A DNA stretch of 64,000 nt, taken from Betaproteobacteria bacterium CG2_30_68_42 (GTDB lineage Bacteria; Pseudomonadota; Gammaproteobacteria; Burkholderiales; Rhodocyclaceae). The translations under genes and the position numbers were made by a program. Each line of letters starts with the position of its first letter. Within the stretch, counting starts at the first letter, position 1. The stretch is from assembly GCA_001872285.1 (NCBI GenBank), contig MNXU01000065.1, positions 1 through 64,000 on the forward strand, in the 5' to 3' direction. Of this stretch, positions 18,371 to 27,786 are shown one piece after another. Below the pieces are notes generated by a model. It saw only the letters and a list, made by a program, of their open reading frames with translations, was not told where the DNA came from and did no database searches.

Positions 18371-19108
18371 ATGAATTACCACTGGAACTGGGGGGTCTTC
18401 TTCCAGGAGACTCCGGAAGGCGGCACCCAGTACTGGGAAATGCTGGTCGCGGGTCTGGGCTGGACGCTGGCCGTGTCGCTCGTGGCCTGGGTCATCGCAC
18501 TCGCCTTCGGTTCGCTGATCGGCACGATCCGCACCACGGCATCGAGCGCGGCTGTGCGCATCGGCAACGCCTGGGTCGAGCTGTTCCGCAACATCCCGCT
18601 GCTGGTCCAGATCTTCCTCTGGTATTTCGTGATCCCGGAGTTCGTCCCGCCGCTCAAGGCGTGGATGATCGCCGCCGATCCGATCCAGTCGCAGTATCTT
18701 TCCGCGGTGCTGTGCCTCGGGCGGTTCACCTCGGCGCGCATCGCCGAGCAGGCGCGCGCCGGGATCCAGTCGCTGTCGCGCGGACAGCGCATGGCCGGGA
18801 TGGCGATGGGGCTCACGCAGTTCCAGGTCTATCGCTACGTGCTCCTGCCGATGGCCTTCCGGATCATCATCCCGCCGCTCACCAGCGAGGCGATGAACCT
18901 GATCAAGAATTCGTCGATCGCGCTTACCATCGGACTGGCGGAACTCACTTTCCGCGCCCGCGAGATCGGTGAATACACGTTCAATTTCTTCGAGGCGTTC
19001 ACCGCGGCGACGCTCGTCTACATCGTGATCGCGATGAGCGCCAACCGGGTCATGGCCTTCATCGAGCGCAAGGTCGCGGTGCCCGGCTACATCGCGGGCG
19101 GCAGATGA
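18371..19108 (+). CDS. gltJ: Glutamate/aspartate ABC transporter permease GltJ
   Basis: This 245-residue inner-membrane permease of the HisM family starts MNYHWNWGVFFQ, typical of GltJ. It has about five hydrophobic helices and the EAA loop (AMGLTQFQVYRYVLLPMAFR) that docks the ATPase. The ATG at 18371 is preferred over an upstream in-frame start, which would add a basic extension. The stop overlaps the start of the gltK remnant (ATGA). The gene itself is intact, but its normal partner permease and ATPase are not encoded intact in this window. Confidence 0.93.
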   Translation: MNYHWNWGVFFQETPEGGTQYWEMLVAGLGWTLAVSLVAWVIALAFGSLIGTIRTTASSAAVRIGNAWVELFRNIPLLVQIFLWYFVIPEFVPPLKAWMIAADPIQSQYLSAVLCLGRFTSARIAEQARAGIQSLSRGQRMAGMAMGLTQFQVYRYVLLPMAFRIIIPPLTSEAMNLIKNSSIALTIGLAELTFRAREIGEYTFNFFEAFTAATLVYIVIAMSANRVMAFIERKVAVPGYIAGGR

Positions 19109-19426
19109 TCAGTCTCGATTTCAGCGTCGTCGCTTCCTCGCTGCCCTACCTGTGGAAGGGCTTCGAGTACACGCTGCAGCTCACCGTGATCTCGGCCGCC
19201 GGCGGGCTGTTCTTCGGCACGCTTCTGGCGGCGGCGCGGCTGTCCTCGAACCGGTTGTTGTACCAGCCCGCATCCGGCTATGCCGTCGGCGACCCGAAGA
19301 CCGATCTGCCCAGGCTGCGCGCGCGTCGGCATGGTGTTCCAGCACTTCGAACTGTTCCCGCACCTGTCCATCCTCGAAAACCTCTGCCTCGCCCAGCAGT
19401 TCCTGTCCAAGATCCTGCATCACTGA
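19105..19426 (+). pseudogene. gltK-gltL deletion remnant
   Basis: The first roughly 57 codons are GltK (MISLDFSVVASSLPYLWKGF through RLSSNRLLYQPAS), starting in an ATGA overlap with gltJ. The frame then runs into GltL sequence, VGDPKTDLPRLRA. It shifts frame at the CG run 19319-19325 and continues as VGMVFQHFELFPHLSILENL. This is joined directly to the GltL C-terminus QFLSKILHH and stop. Most of GltK and the Walker A, signature and Walker B parts of GltL are gone. At least two deletions plus a 2-nt frameshift are needed. The second junction falls at GCCCAG, a sequence I expect at both original sites (LAQ and RAQQ). No functional product is expected. Confidence 0.88.
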
Positions 19427-19455
19427 GGACGAGGAGGCCGGACGGTTGTGCGCGG

Positions 19456-22400
19456 CTATTCGAGTCCGCGCAGCTCGCGCAGCAGCACCGAGAGCATCGC
19501 CATGTCCACCGTGCCCGCCTGGCGCAGTTCCGCCACGATCTGCGCGTAGCGTGCGAGCGCGCCGGCATGCCGGCCGCGCCACGCATCGAGTGCCGCCTCC
19601 GGTGGCGCCGCCGGCGCGAGGTGTGCAGCCGCGGCGCGCGCGAGCGCGGCTGCCGCCGAGGCGAATTCGTCGCGCAGGGCGCTGCGCGCGAGCCCCTGCC
19701 ATTGGCTCTCGCCCGGCAGCGCCGCGATCTGTGCGGCGACCCAGCGCAGCTCGAGCAGGGCGGCAGCCGAGAAATAGGTCGCCGCCACTCGTTCCACATC
19801 GCTGCCGGTCTCGATGGAAAGCTGGGCGATGTCCAGCGCCGCATAGAGCGCTTCGAAGCTTGCGCTGCTCAGTGCCAGGGGTTCCGGAACGCCCTCGGTC
19901 CGCGATTGAGCGAGCGCCGCTTCGAGCGCTCCGCGGTCCTCGTGCCCGAGCAGCTCGGGCAGCCGCTCGGCGAGCCGCGCGATCCGCGGGGCGAACTCGG
20001 CGAGCGTCGCGGACGGATCGCGCACAAGCGCCGGACGGCGCAGGAACCAGCGTGTGCCGCGGCCCATCAGCCGCAGGAGGGTGATCATCAGCTCGGAGCG
20101 CAGTGCGACCGGCACGCGCGCATCCAGCGACACCGCGGCCTCGCTCAGCGCGCGGACTGCGAACGCGTCGCGCGCGAGCGCCCAGGCGCGCACCACATCG
20201 GCCGCCTGGGCGCCGGTCTCCTCCCTGAGCCGGAACACGAAAACGGCGCCGGCGAGATTGACGAGCCCGTTCGCGACGCAGGTTGCCACGATCTCGCGCT
20301 TGAGCGGGTGCCGCGCGATGGCCTCGCGGAAGCGCGTGCGCACGGCTTCCGGGAAGTACGCGAACAACGCCCCCGCGAACGCCGGGTCCTCGGGCAGGTC
20401 GGAGGAGAGCACCTCTTCGTACAGGTCGAGCTTGGCGTAGGCGAGCAGCACCGCGTTCTCGGGCGAGGTGAGCCCCAGCCCGGCGGCCTTGCGGGCCGCG
20501 AGCTCCTCGTCGCCGGGCAGGAATTCGAGCGCACGGTCAAGCCGGCCGCTCTTCTCCAGGTGGCGGATGAAGCGCGCCTGCGCGTCGAGGAGCGCCGCGC
20601 CCTGGGCGCAGGCGAGCTGGAGGGCGCGGTTCTGCTCGATGTTGTCGTGCAGCACCAGGCCGGCCACCTCTTCGGTCATCTCGACGAGCAGCGCATCGCG
20701 CTGCCGGAGCGTGAGCTCGCCCTGCGTCACCACGGCGTCGAGCAGGATCTTCAGATTGACCTCGTGGTCCGAGCAGTCGACGCCCGCCGAGTTGTCGATC
20801 GCGTCGGTGTTGATGCGCCCGCCCGCAGCCGCATACTCGATGCGCGCGCGCTGCGTGAAGCCGAGGTTGCCACCCTCGACGACGGCACGGGCGCGAAGCT
20901 CGGCGCCGTCGACCCGCACCGCATCGTTGGCGCGGTCGCCGACCTCCGCGTGGGTCTCGGCGCGGCTCTTCACGTAGGTGCCGATGCCGCCGTTGTAGAG
21001 CAGATCGACCGGCGCGCGCAGAATGGCGCGGATCAGCTCCGCGGGCGCGAGCGCCTCATCGGCGATCCCGAGCACGGCGCGAACCGGCGCGGAAACCGGC
21101 ACCGACTTCGCGCTGCGCGGCCACACGCCGCCCCCGGCAGAGATGCATTTCGCATCGTAGTCCGCCCACGAGGAGCGCGGCAGACGGAACAGGCGTTCGC
21201 GCTCCGCGAAGCTCGCCTCGGGGTCGGGATCGGGGTCGAGGAAGACGTGGCGGTGATCGAATGCCGCCACCAGGCGGAGGTGACGCGAGCGCAGCATGCC
21301 GTTGCCGAAGACGTCCCCGGACATGTCGCCGATGCCGGCGACGGTGAAATCGTCGCGGTCCGGATCCATGCCCAGCTCGCGGAAATGCCGGCGCACCGAC
21401 TCCCACGCCCCGCGCGCCGTGATCGCCATCTTCTTGTGGTCGAAGCCGGCCGAGCCACCCGAGGCGAAGGCATCCCCGAGCCAGAAGCCGTACTCGCGCG
21501 AGATCTCGTTGGCGTAGTCAGAGAAGGCAGCCGTGCCCTTGTCGGCCGCCACCACCAGGTAGGGATCGTCCTCGTCGTAGCGCACCACGTCGGGGGGCGG
21601 CACCACCTTTCCGCCGACCAGGTTGTCGGTGAGATCGAGCAGGCCCCGCAGGTAGGTGCGGTAGCACGGCACCGCCTCGGCCGCGAGCGCCTCGCGCCCG
21701 GCGGGCGGGCGCCGGAGCACGAAGCCTCCCTTGGAGCCGACCGGGACGATGACGGCGTTCTTGACCCGCTGCGCCTTCGCGAGCCCCAGCACTTCGGTGC
21801 GGTAGTCCTCCATCCGGTCCGACCAGCGCAGCCCGCCGCGCGCGACCTTTCCGCCGCGCAGGTGCACGCCCTCCACCCGCGGCGAGCAGACGTAGATCTC
21901 GTACAGCGGCCGGGGTTCAGGCAGTCCGGGCACGCGGGCGCAGTCGAACTTGAACGAAAGCCACGGCTTGTGCGCGCCGCCGGGGCCGCGCTGGTAATAG
22001 TTGGTTCGCACGCTGGCCCGGATCAGCGCGAGGAACCGGCGCAGGATGCGGTCCTCGTCCAGACTCTCGACCGCCGCGAGCGATTGCTCGATCGCTTCGT
22101 CCTGGCGCGCGGCCGCCTGCGCATCGCGCGCAGCCGCCGGATCGAAGCGCAACCGGAACAGCTCGATCAGTTGCGCGGCCAGTCCGGAATGCACGGCGAG
22201 GGTTCGTTCGATGTAGCCCTGGCTGAAACCGGAGCCTGCCTGGCGCATGTATTTCGCATACGAACGGAGCACCGCCACCTCGCGCCAGGAAAGGCCGCGG
22301 GCGAGGATCAGGCGATTGAAATCGTCGTCGTCGGTCTCCCCCGTCCACACCCGCAGGAGCGCGTCCTGGAACAGCGGCCGCACGCGATCGAGCGAGAGTT

Positions 22401-24252
22401 CGGCCGCGCAGGTCATGCCGAAGTCATGGATCCAGACCGCTTCGTCTCCGGCCACACCAATGCGGTAGGGCCGCTCTTCGATCACCCGCAGCCCCATGTG
22501 CTCGAGCATCGGCAGCCCCTCCGAGAGCGCGATCGGCGTCCCGCGGCGCAGGACCTTCAGCCGCAGGGCATCGGGCGCCGCGTCGATGGGGGCGTACAGG
22601 GCGAGCGCCGGCTCGCCGCTCGCTGCGAGCCCCTCCATGAGTTCGATGTCATGCACCGCCGCGCGCGGCGCGGTGTCCTCGCGATAGGCCGCCGGGAAGG
22701 CCGCGCCGTAGCGCGTGAAGAGCGCGCCGGCGCGCTCCTCGCCGAGCCGCTCGATCAGCGCTTCGCGCAGGGAGTCTTCCCAGCGCTGTATCGTTTCGCC
22801 GAGCTTGGCCTCGATCGCGCGCAGGTCCCAGACCGGCGCCGAACCGGGCGCGGTGCGCACCGTCACGAGGATGCGCGCGAGCATCGATTCGGAGACCTGT
22901 ACGCTGAACTCGGCTGCGTCCCCGCCCAGCGCCTCGGCGAGCACGCGCTGCATGCGGCCGCGCACCTCGGTGTTGTAGCGCTCGCGCGGCACGTACAGCA
23001 GGCAGGAGTAGAAGCGCCCCCAGGCATCGCGGCGCACGAACAGCCGCAGCCGCTGGCGCGCCCCGAGACGCAGGATGCCGAGCGCATTGGCGAGCAGTTC
23101 GTCCTCGTCGATCTGGAACAACTCGTCGCGCGGGTACTGCTCGAGGATGGTCGCGAAGGCCTTGGCCGCGTGGCTTCCGGGAAGCAGGCCGGCGCGCGCG
23201 CTCACCCGCTTGATCTTGCGGCGCAGCAGCGGAATCTGCGCCGGCGTCTGGTTGTAGGCGCTCGAGGCGAACAGTCCGAGGAAGCGGTGCTCTCCGAGCA
23301 CGACTCCGTCCCGGTCGAAACGCCGGATGCCGATGTAATCCAGATAGCCGGGGCGGTGTACCGTCGATCGCGCGTTCGTTTTGGTGATGATCAGCAGCCG
23401 CGGTGCGCGCGCCGCCGCGCGCGAGGCGGGCGGCAGTTGTGCGAAGCTCGCCGAAATGCGCTCACCTCCCGATTCGCGCAGGATGCCCTGGCCCGTTCCG
23501 GGGACCACCCGAAGGTGATCCTCGCCAGCCTGCGTGACGAGGTCGTAGCGGCGATAGCCCAGCAGGGTGAAATTGCCTGCGGCGAACCACTCGAGGAAGG
23601 CGCGGTCCTCCGCGGTCTGCGCGGCGTCCTGCGGCGGCGGGCATGCGTCGATCTCGGCGATCGCCGCCGGGATGCGCTCGAGCATGGCGTGCCAGTCCTC
23701 GACCGCGGCGCGCACGTCGGCGAGCGCGCGTCTGAAGCCGGCCTCCAGGTTCTCCAGTACCGCCGCGTCGCTGCGGCGGTCGAGTTCGGCGTGGATGATC
23801 GACTCGAAGCACCCGTCGCCGCCCTCCGCCAGGCCGAGAAACACCCCGTCGGCCCCGCGCTTCACCCGCATCACCGGATGGAGCATGAGATGCACCGCGA
23901 GACCCTGGCGATTGGCCTCCATCGTCACCGAGTCGACCAGGAAGGGCATGTCGTCGTTGACGATCTCGACCACCGTGTGGGGCGAGCTCCAGCCGTGGCT
24001 GTGCGCGTTCGGACTGAACACGCGCAGCTTGGGCGCTCCCCCGGCGTAGCTCTGCAGGAAGCGCCAGTGGCTGGCCGCCGCACCGTACAGATCCGCGACC
24101 TCGCGCCCGGCGAGATCGTCGACGTCGGCATCGTCGTAATAGCGACGAGCGAACTCGGCGAATGCCAGCGCTTCGGCCGCTTCCAGGCGGCGGCCGGCCT
24201 GTTCCGCCACCCGTGCGATCAGCTCCTGCTTGGTTCCCTCTTCGCTGCGCAT
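19456..24252 (-). CDS. gdhB: NAD-specific glutamate dehydrogenase, large 180-kDa class
   Basis: This 1598-residue enzyme oxidises glutamate to 2-oxoglutarate and ammonia, a catabolic role. Length and content match the Pseudomonas/Streptomyces large GDH class: a long N-terminal regulatory part with the HSHGWSSPHTVVEIVNDDMPF region, then the catalytic core KGGFVLRRPP, DKGTAAFSDYAN, GGSAGFDHKKM and GDMSGDVFGNGML. The ATG at 24252 has GGAGGAGA 5 nt upstream, which decides the start over a frame extending into the EamA gene. The long open frames on the opposite strand are GC-driven shadows. It is convergent with the glt genes 30 nt away. Confidence 0.95.
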   Translation of the reverse strand: MRSEEGTKQELIARVAEQAGRRLEAAEALAFAEFARRYYDDADVDDLAGREVADLYGAAASHWRFLQSYAGGAPKLRVFSPNAHSHGWSSPHTVVEIVNDDMPFLVDSVTMEANRQGLAVHLMLHPVMRVKRGADGVFLGLAEGGDGCFESIIHAELDRRSDAAVLENLEAGFRRALADVRAAVEDWHAMLERIPAAIAEIDACPPPQDAAQTAEDRAFLEWFAAGNFTLLGYRRYDLVTQAGEDHLRVVPGTGQGILRESGGERISASFAQLPPASRAAARAPRLLIITKTNARSTVHRPGYLDYIGIRRFDRDGVVLGEHRFLGLFASSAYNQTPAQIPLLRRKIKRVSARAGLLPGSHAAKAFATILEQYPRDELFQIDEDELLANALGILRLGARQRLRLFVRRDAWGRFYSCLLYVPRERYNTEVRGRMQRVLAEALGGDAAEFSVQVSESMLARILVTVRTAPGSAPVWDLRAIEAKLGETIQRWEDSLREALIERLGEERAGALFTRYGAAFPAAYREDTAPRAAVHDIELMEGLAASGEPALALYAPIDAAPDALRLKVLRRGTPIALSEGLPMLEHMGLRVIEERPYRIGVAGDEAVWIHDFGMTCAAELSLDRVRPLFQDALLRVWTGETDDDDFNRLILARGLSWREVAVLRSYAKYMRQAGSGFSQGYIERTLAVHSGLAAQLIELFRLRFDPAAARDAQAAARQDEAIEQSLAAVESLDEDRILRRFLALIRASVRTNYYQRGPGGAHKPWLSFKFDCARVPGLPEPRPLYEIYVCSPRVEGVHLRGGKVARGGLRWSDRMEDYRTEVLGLAKAQRVKNAVIVPVGSKGGFVLRRPPAGREALAAEAVPCYRTYLRGLLDLTDNLVGGKVVPPPDVVRYDEDDPYLVVAADKGTAAFSDYANEISREYGFWLGDAFASGGSAGFDHKKMAITARGAWESVRRHFRELGMDPDRDDFTVAGIGDMSGDVFGNGMLRSRHLRLVAAFDHRHVFLDPDPDPEASFAERERLFRLPRSSWADYDAKCISAGGGVWPRSAKSVPVSAPVRAVLGIADEALAPAELIRAILRAPVDLLYNGGIGTYVKSRAETHAEVGDRANDAVRVDGAELRARAVVEGGNLGFTQRARIEYAAAGGRINTDAIDNSAGVDCSDHEVNLKILLDAVVTQGELTLRQRDALLVEMTEEVAGLVLHDNIEQNRALQLACAQGAALLDAQARFIRHLEKSGRLDRALEFLPGDEELAARKAAGLGLTSPENAVLLAYAKLDLYEEVLSSDLPEDPAFAGALFAYFPEAVRTRFREAIARHPLKREIVATCVANGLVNLAGAVFVFRLREETGAQAADVVRAWALARDAFAVRALSEAAVSLDARVPVALRSELMITLLRLMGRGTRWFLRRPALVRDPSATLAEFAPRIARLAERLPELLGHEDRGALEAALAQSRTEGVPEPLALSSASFEALYAALDIAQLSIETGSDVERVAATYFSAAALLELRWVAAQIAALPGESQWQGLARSALRDEFASAAAALARAAAAHLAPAAPPEAALDAWRGRHAGALARYAQIVAELRQAGTVDMAMLSVLLRELRGLE

Positions 24253-24326
24253 CGCCGTCTCCTCCGCGAATGCCCGGTGCACCTTACCCGCCCGATGGCC
24301 TCGAGGCAATCGCGGGGCAGAACGGC

Positions 24327-25214
24327 TCAGCGCCGCGGGCGGGCCGCTCCCGCGACGCTCAACAAGGCGAGGCCGGCGAGGATCAGGAGCATGCCCGCGA
24401 GCTCGATCGTACCGGGGCGCTCGCCGAGTTCGACCGCGGAGGCAGCCGCGCCGATCACCGGAACCGACAGGCTCGCCAGCCCCGCGATGCCTGCCGTGAG
24501 CCGGTGCAGCACCCAGATCCACAGCAGCCACGCGGTCGCGGTGGCGAGGACGGCGTTGTACGTGAGGGCGAACACCAGGTACGGCGACCACTCGATGGGG
24601 CGTTCGGGTACCGCGAGCGCGAGCGCGACCAGCGCGATCGATCCGACCAGCATCTGCCAGGCGGTGAGCGAGAGCGAGTCGAACTCGATCCGCTCGCGCA
24701 TGCTCTTGGCAAGCACCGCGCTGGCCGCCCACGCGAGCCCGGCCAGCGTCGCGAGCACGCCGCCGGTGGGGCTCCCGCCCGGTCGCCCGCCCGCGAAGAC
24801 GAGCGTGAGTCCGGCCAGCGCGGCGAGGACCGCGGGCCATTGCCGCCGCCGGATGCGCTCGCCGAGCGCCACGCGGGCGATCGCCAGCGTCCAGAATGGC
24901 ATGGTATAGGTCAGGATGGCGCTGCGCCCCGCGCCGCCGGCGGCGAGTGCGGCCATCACCAGGGCGCCGAACAGTCCGGTCTGCAACAGGCCCAGCAGGG
25001 CAGTGCGACCGGGAGCGAGCGGGGTGAGCGGGCGGCCGGAGAACAGCAGGACTGCGAACAGCGCGGCGGTGCCGAGGACGTGGCGCAGCGCCGCGAATTC
25101 GAACGGCCCGGCAAAGGCGAGCGCGCGCTTCATCACGACCCAGTTGTAGCCCCAGATCAGGGAGAAGGCGGCGACCGCGGCAGCCGTCATCCAGCCGGCA
25201 TCGCGGCGGCTCAC
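24327..25214 (-). CDS. EamA/DMT-superfamily transporter
   Basis: This protein of about 295 residues has ten hydrophobic helices in two EamA repeats (first beginning AAVAAFSLIWGYNWVVMKRA, second about LATLAGLAWAASAVLAKS). The family exports metabolites or amino acids across the inner membrane; the substrate here is unknown. The GTG at 25214 sits 8 residues before the first helix. A TTG at 25253 would add 13 residues and leave only 20 nt to the divergent DUF255 gene. It lies 74 nt upstream of the glutamate dehydrogenase on the same strand. Confidence 0.85.
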   Translation of the reverse strand: MSRRDAGWMTAAAVAAFSLIWGYNWVVMKRALAFAGPFEFAALRHVLGTAALFAVLLFSGRPLTPLAPGRTALLGLLQTGLFGALVMAALAAGGAGRSAILTYTMPFWTLAIARVALGERIRRRQWPAVLAALAGLTLVFAGGRPGGSPTGGVLATLAGLAWAASAVLAKSMRERIEFDSLSLTAWQMLVGSIALVALALAVPERPIEWSPYLVFALTYNAVLATATAWLLWIWVLHRLTAGIAGLASLSVPVIGAAASAVELGERPGTIELAGMLLILAGLALLSVAGAARPRR

Positions 25215-25273
25215 GTTGAATTCCCGCGCCCGCGCGCTGTCTGTCGCAGACAACGACCGGAGCGCACGAACCC

Positions 25274-27328
25274 ATGGCCAACCATCTCGCCGCGGAAACC
25301 TCCCCTTACCTCCTGCAGCATGCGGAAAACCCGGTGGACTGGTACCCCTGGGGCGACGATGCGCTCGCGCTGGCGCGGGCGCAGGACAAGCCGATCCTGC
25401 TCTCGATCGGCTACTCGGCCTGCCACTGGTGCCATGTCATGGCCCACGAGTCGTTCGAGGACGAAGGGATCGCGGCGCTGATGAACCGGCTGTTCGTCAA
25501 CATCAAGGTGGACCGGGAGGAGCGTCCCGACCTGGATCACGTTTATCAGGCCGCGCATCAGATTCTCACCGAGCGCGCCGGCGGCTGGCCGCTCACGATG
25601 TTCCTCATGCCGGACGGCACGCCGTTCTTCGGCGGAACCTATTTTCCGAAGGCCGCACGCTACGGCCTGCCCGGCTTCCCGCAGATTCTCGAGCGGGTCG
25701 CCGAAGCCTATCACGCCGAGCGCGGCAAGATCGCGCAGCAGAACCGTGCGCTCGCCGCCGCGCTCGCGCGCTCGCTGCCCGAGGCCGCGCCCGGCGTGAC
25801 GCTGTCGATGCGGCCGGTCGATGCGCTTGCCGCCGCACTCGCCTCCGGCTTCGATCCGGTAAACGGCGGCTTCGGCGGTGCGCCGAAATTTCCCCACCCC
25901 TGCGAGCTCGATTTTCTCCTGCGGCGTTCGCAGGCGCGCGGGGACGCGCGCGTCCTGGAGATCGTGACAACGACGCTCACCCGCATGGCCTGCGGCGGCA
26001 TCCACGACCAGATCGGCGGGGGATTCTGTCGCTACAGCGTCGATGGGCACTGGAGCATCCCCCATTTCGAGAAAATGCTCTATGACAATGCGCTGCTGCT
26101 GCGGCTGTACGCCGACGCCTGGTTGGTGACGCGCGATCCGCTCTATGCTGCGGTGGCCGCACGCACTGCGCACTGGGTCCTGCGCGAGATGCAGTCTCCG
26201 GAAGGCGGCTACTACGCCTCGCTCGATGCCGATTCCGGGCACGAGGAAGGCGCGTTCTACCTGTGGACCCGCGAAGAGCTGCGCGCTGCTCTGCCCGCCG
26301 GATCCCGCGCGCTGGCCGAGCGCCACTGGGGGCTCGGGGAGCCGCCCAATTTCGAGGGCCATGCGTGGAATCCGACGGCGGCCGAGCCGCTCGAGCGCAT
26401 CTGCGCCGATCTGGGAATCGGACTGGAGGAGGGCGGGCGTGCGCTTGAGGAGGCCCGGGGACTTCTTCTCGCCGCGCGCGAGCGGCGCAATCGCCCCGGG
26501 CGCGACGAGAAGATCCTGACCGGGTGGAACGCGCTCATGATCGAGGCGATGACCCATGCCGGAGTCGTTTTCCGCAATCCGCAGTGGCTGGACTCCGCCG
26601 GGCGGGCGCTCGAATTCGTCCGCGCCACCCTGTGGCGGGAAGGCCGCCTGCTCGCCACATGCAGGGACGGCCGCGCGCGGCTCGATGCCTGTCTCGACGA
26701 TCATGCCTTCCTGCTCGCGGCGCTGATCGAGCGCATGCAGGCGCGGTTTCGTGGCGAGGATCTCGCTTTCGCCGCCGGCATCGCCGACGCCCTGCTCGCC
26801 CGCTTCGAGGACGAGACGGCGGGCGGCTTCTTCTTCACCGGTCACGACCACGAGAGGCTGATCCACCGGCCCAAGCCGGTGCACGACGGCTCGACGCCGG
26901 GCGGGAACGCGCTGGCGGCGGTCTGCCTCCAGCGGCTCGGCCACCTGTGTGGCGATGCGCGCTATCCGGATTCTGCACGCCGCACCCTGGAGCTGTTCGC
27001 ACCGCAGATGGAGCGCCAACCCTCGGGATTCGCCACGCTCGCCCTCGCCCTCGAGGAACATCTCGATCCGCCTGCCGTCGTCGTCCTGCGCGGGAGCGAC
27101 GAAATGGCGGATTCTTGGCTGGAACGGTTGCACAGCCGCTATCAACCGCATACCATTGCCGCCTTCGTCGGCACACACGAGCGCGGGCTGCCGCCCGTCC
27201 TCGACAAACCGGCAGGCAAGCATGTCAACGCCTGGGTCTGTTCGGGCGTTCATTGCTTGCCGCCGATCGAAGATCCGGCGGAGCTGGAGGGGGTACTCGC
27301 GAGCCGCGCGTCGAGAGGCGCGAATTGA
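25274..27328 (+). CDS. Thioredoxin domain-containing DUF255 (YyaL/SSP411) protein
   Basis: This 684-residue cytoplasmic protein begins with the DUF255 thioredoxin-like domain. The signature is [16 protein letters not shown], with a CxxC pair at residues 50 and 53, after [18 protein letters not shown]. The remainder is an alpha/alpha-barrel resembling N-acylglucosamine epimerases ([40 protein letters not shown]). Members are widespread but their biochemical role is unsettled. It is divergent from the EamA gene and is followed 27 nt later by a cytochrome c gene. Confidence 0.93.
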   Translation: MANHLAAETSPYLLQHAENPVDWYPWGDDALALARAQDKPILLSIGYSACHWCHVMAHESFEDEGIAALMNRLFVNIKVDREERPDLDHVYQAAHQILTERAGGWPLTMFLMPDGTPFFGGTYFPKAARYGLPGFPQILERVAEAYHAERGKIAQQNRALAAALARSLPEAAPGVTLSMRPVDALAAALASGFDPVNGGFGGAPKFPHPCELDFLLRRSQARGDARVLEIVTTTLTRMACGGIHDQIGGGFCRYSVDGHWSIPHFEKMLYDNALLLRLYADAWLVTRDPLYAAVAARTAHWVLREMQSPEGGYYASLDADSGHEEGAFYLWTREELRAALPAGSRALAERHWGLGEPPNFEGHAWNPTAAEPLERICADLGIGLEEGGRALEEARGLLLAARERRNRPGRDEKILTGWNALMIEAMTHAGVVFRNPQWLDSAGRALEFVRATLWREGRLLATCRDGRARLDACLDDHAFLLAALIERMQARFRGEDLAFAAGIADALLARFEDETAGGFFFTGHDHERLIHRPKPVHDGSTPGGNALAAVCLQRLGHLCGDARYPDSARRTLELFAPQMERQPSGFATLALALEEHLDPPAVVVLRGSDEMADSWLERLHSRYQPHTIAAFVGTHERGLPPVLDKPAGKHVNAWVCSGVHCLPPIEDPAELEGVLASRASRGAN

Positions 27329-27355
27329 CCAACCGATATCGTAGGAGATCATTCG

Positions 27356-27676
27356 ATGAAATCTGTATTCGTTCCCGCCGTTCTCGGCGCCGCCGCCATC
27401 GCGCTGCTCGCCTCGGCCTCCGCAAGGGCCGCCGATGAATCGGCGCTCGCAAAGGCCAAGAACTGCCTCGCCTGCCACACGGTGGACAAGAAGCTCGTCG
27501 GGCCGGCCTACAAGGAAGTCGCCAAGAAGTACAAGGGCCAGAACGTCGTCGACAAGCTTGCCGAGAAGGTGCGCAAGGGCGGAGTCGGCGTCTGGGGCCA
27601 GATCCCGATGCCGCCCAACGCCGTCGTGAACGAGGCGGAGTCGAAGCGGCTGGTGCAGTGGGTGCTTTCGATGTAA
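27356..27676 (+). CDS. Class I cytochrome c (c8/c551-like)
   Basis: This is a 106-residue periplasmic electron carrier. A signal peptide (MKSVFVP, hydrophobic core, ARA) precedes a mature domain of about 80 residues. The haem motif CLACH is at residues 37-41, and the axial Met is Met85 in QIPMPPN, the standard c551/c8 arrangement. AGGAGA stands 8 nt before the ATG. It follows the DUF255 gene closely and ends before a strong inverted repeat, so the two may form one unit. It could donate electrons to a terminal oxidase or nitrite reductase, but neither is in the window. Confidence 0.94.
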   Translation: MKSVFVPAVLGAAAIALLASASARAADESALAKAKNCLACHTVDKKLVGPAYKEVAKKYKGQNVVDKLAEKVRKGGVGVWGQIPMPPNAVVNEAESKRLVQWVLSM

Positions 27677-27695
27677 AGTGATTTTTGTACGTGGC

Positions 27696-27726
27696 GACAA
27701 AGCCAGCGCCCGGCGCTGGCTTTGTC
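27696..27726 (+). terminator. Perfect inverted repeat, probable terminator after cytochrome c
   Basis: GACAAAGCCAGCGCC (27696-27710) is repeated exactly inverted at 27712-27726, with one base between, so the RNA would fold into a stem of about 14 bp with a tight loop. It lies 19 nt after the cytochrome c stop. The downstream sequence GTTGTG is only mildly U-rich, so termination strength is uncertain. Confidence 0.7.
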
Positions 27727-27786
27727 GTTGTGCGAGGGCGGGCGCGCGATGCGCCTTTTCGTTGAATCGCGAATCGGGGGACGAAG

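Noticed and set aside
19105-24909. Plus-strand open frame of 1934 codons
   Set aside because: It begins in the gltK remnant and then lies opposite the glutamate dehydrogenase gene. Its translation is Arg/Gly/Glu-rich with no recognisable motif, while the minus strand encodes a complete known enzyme.
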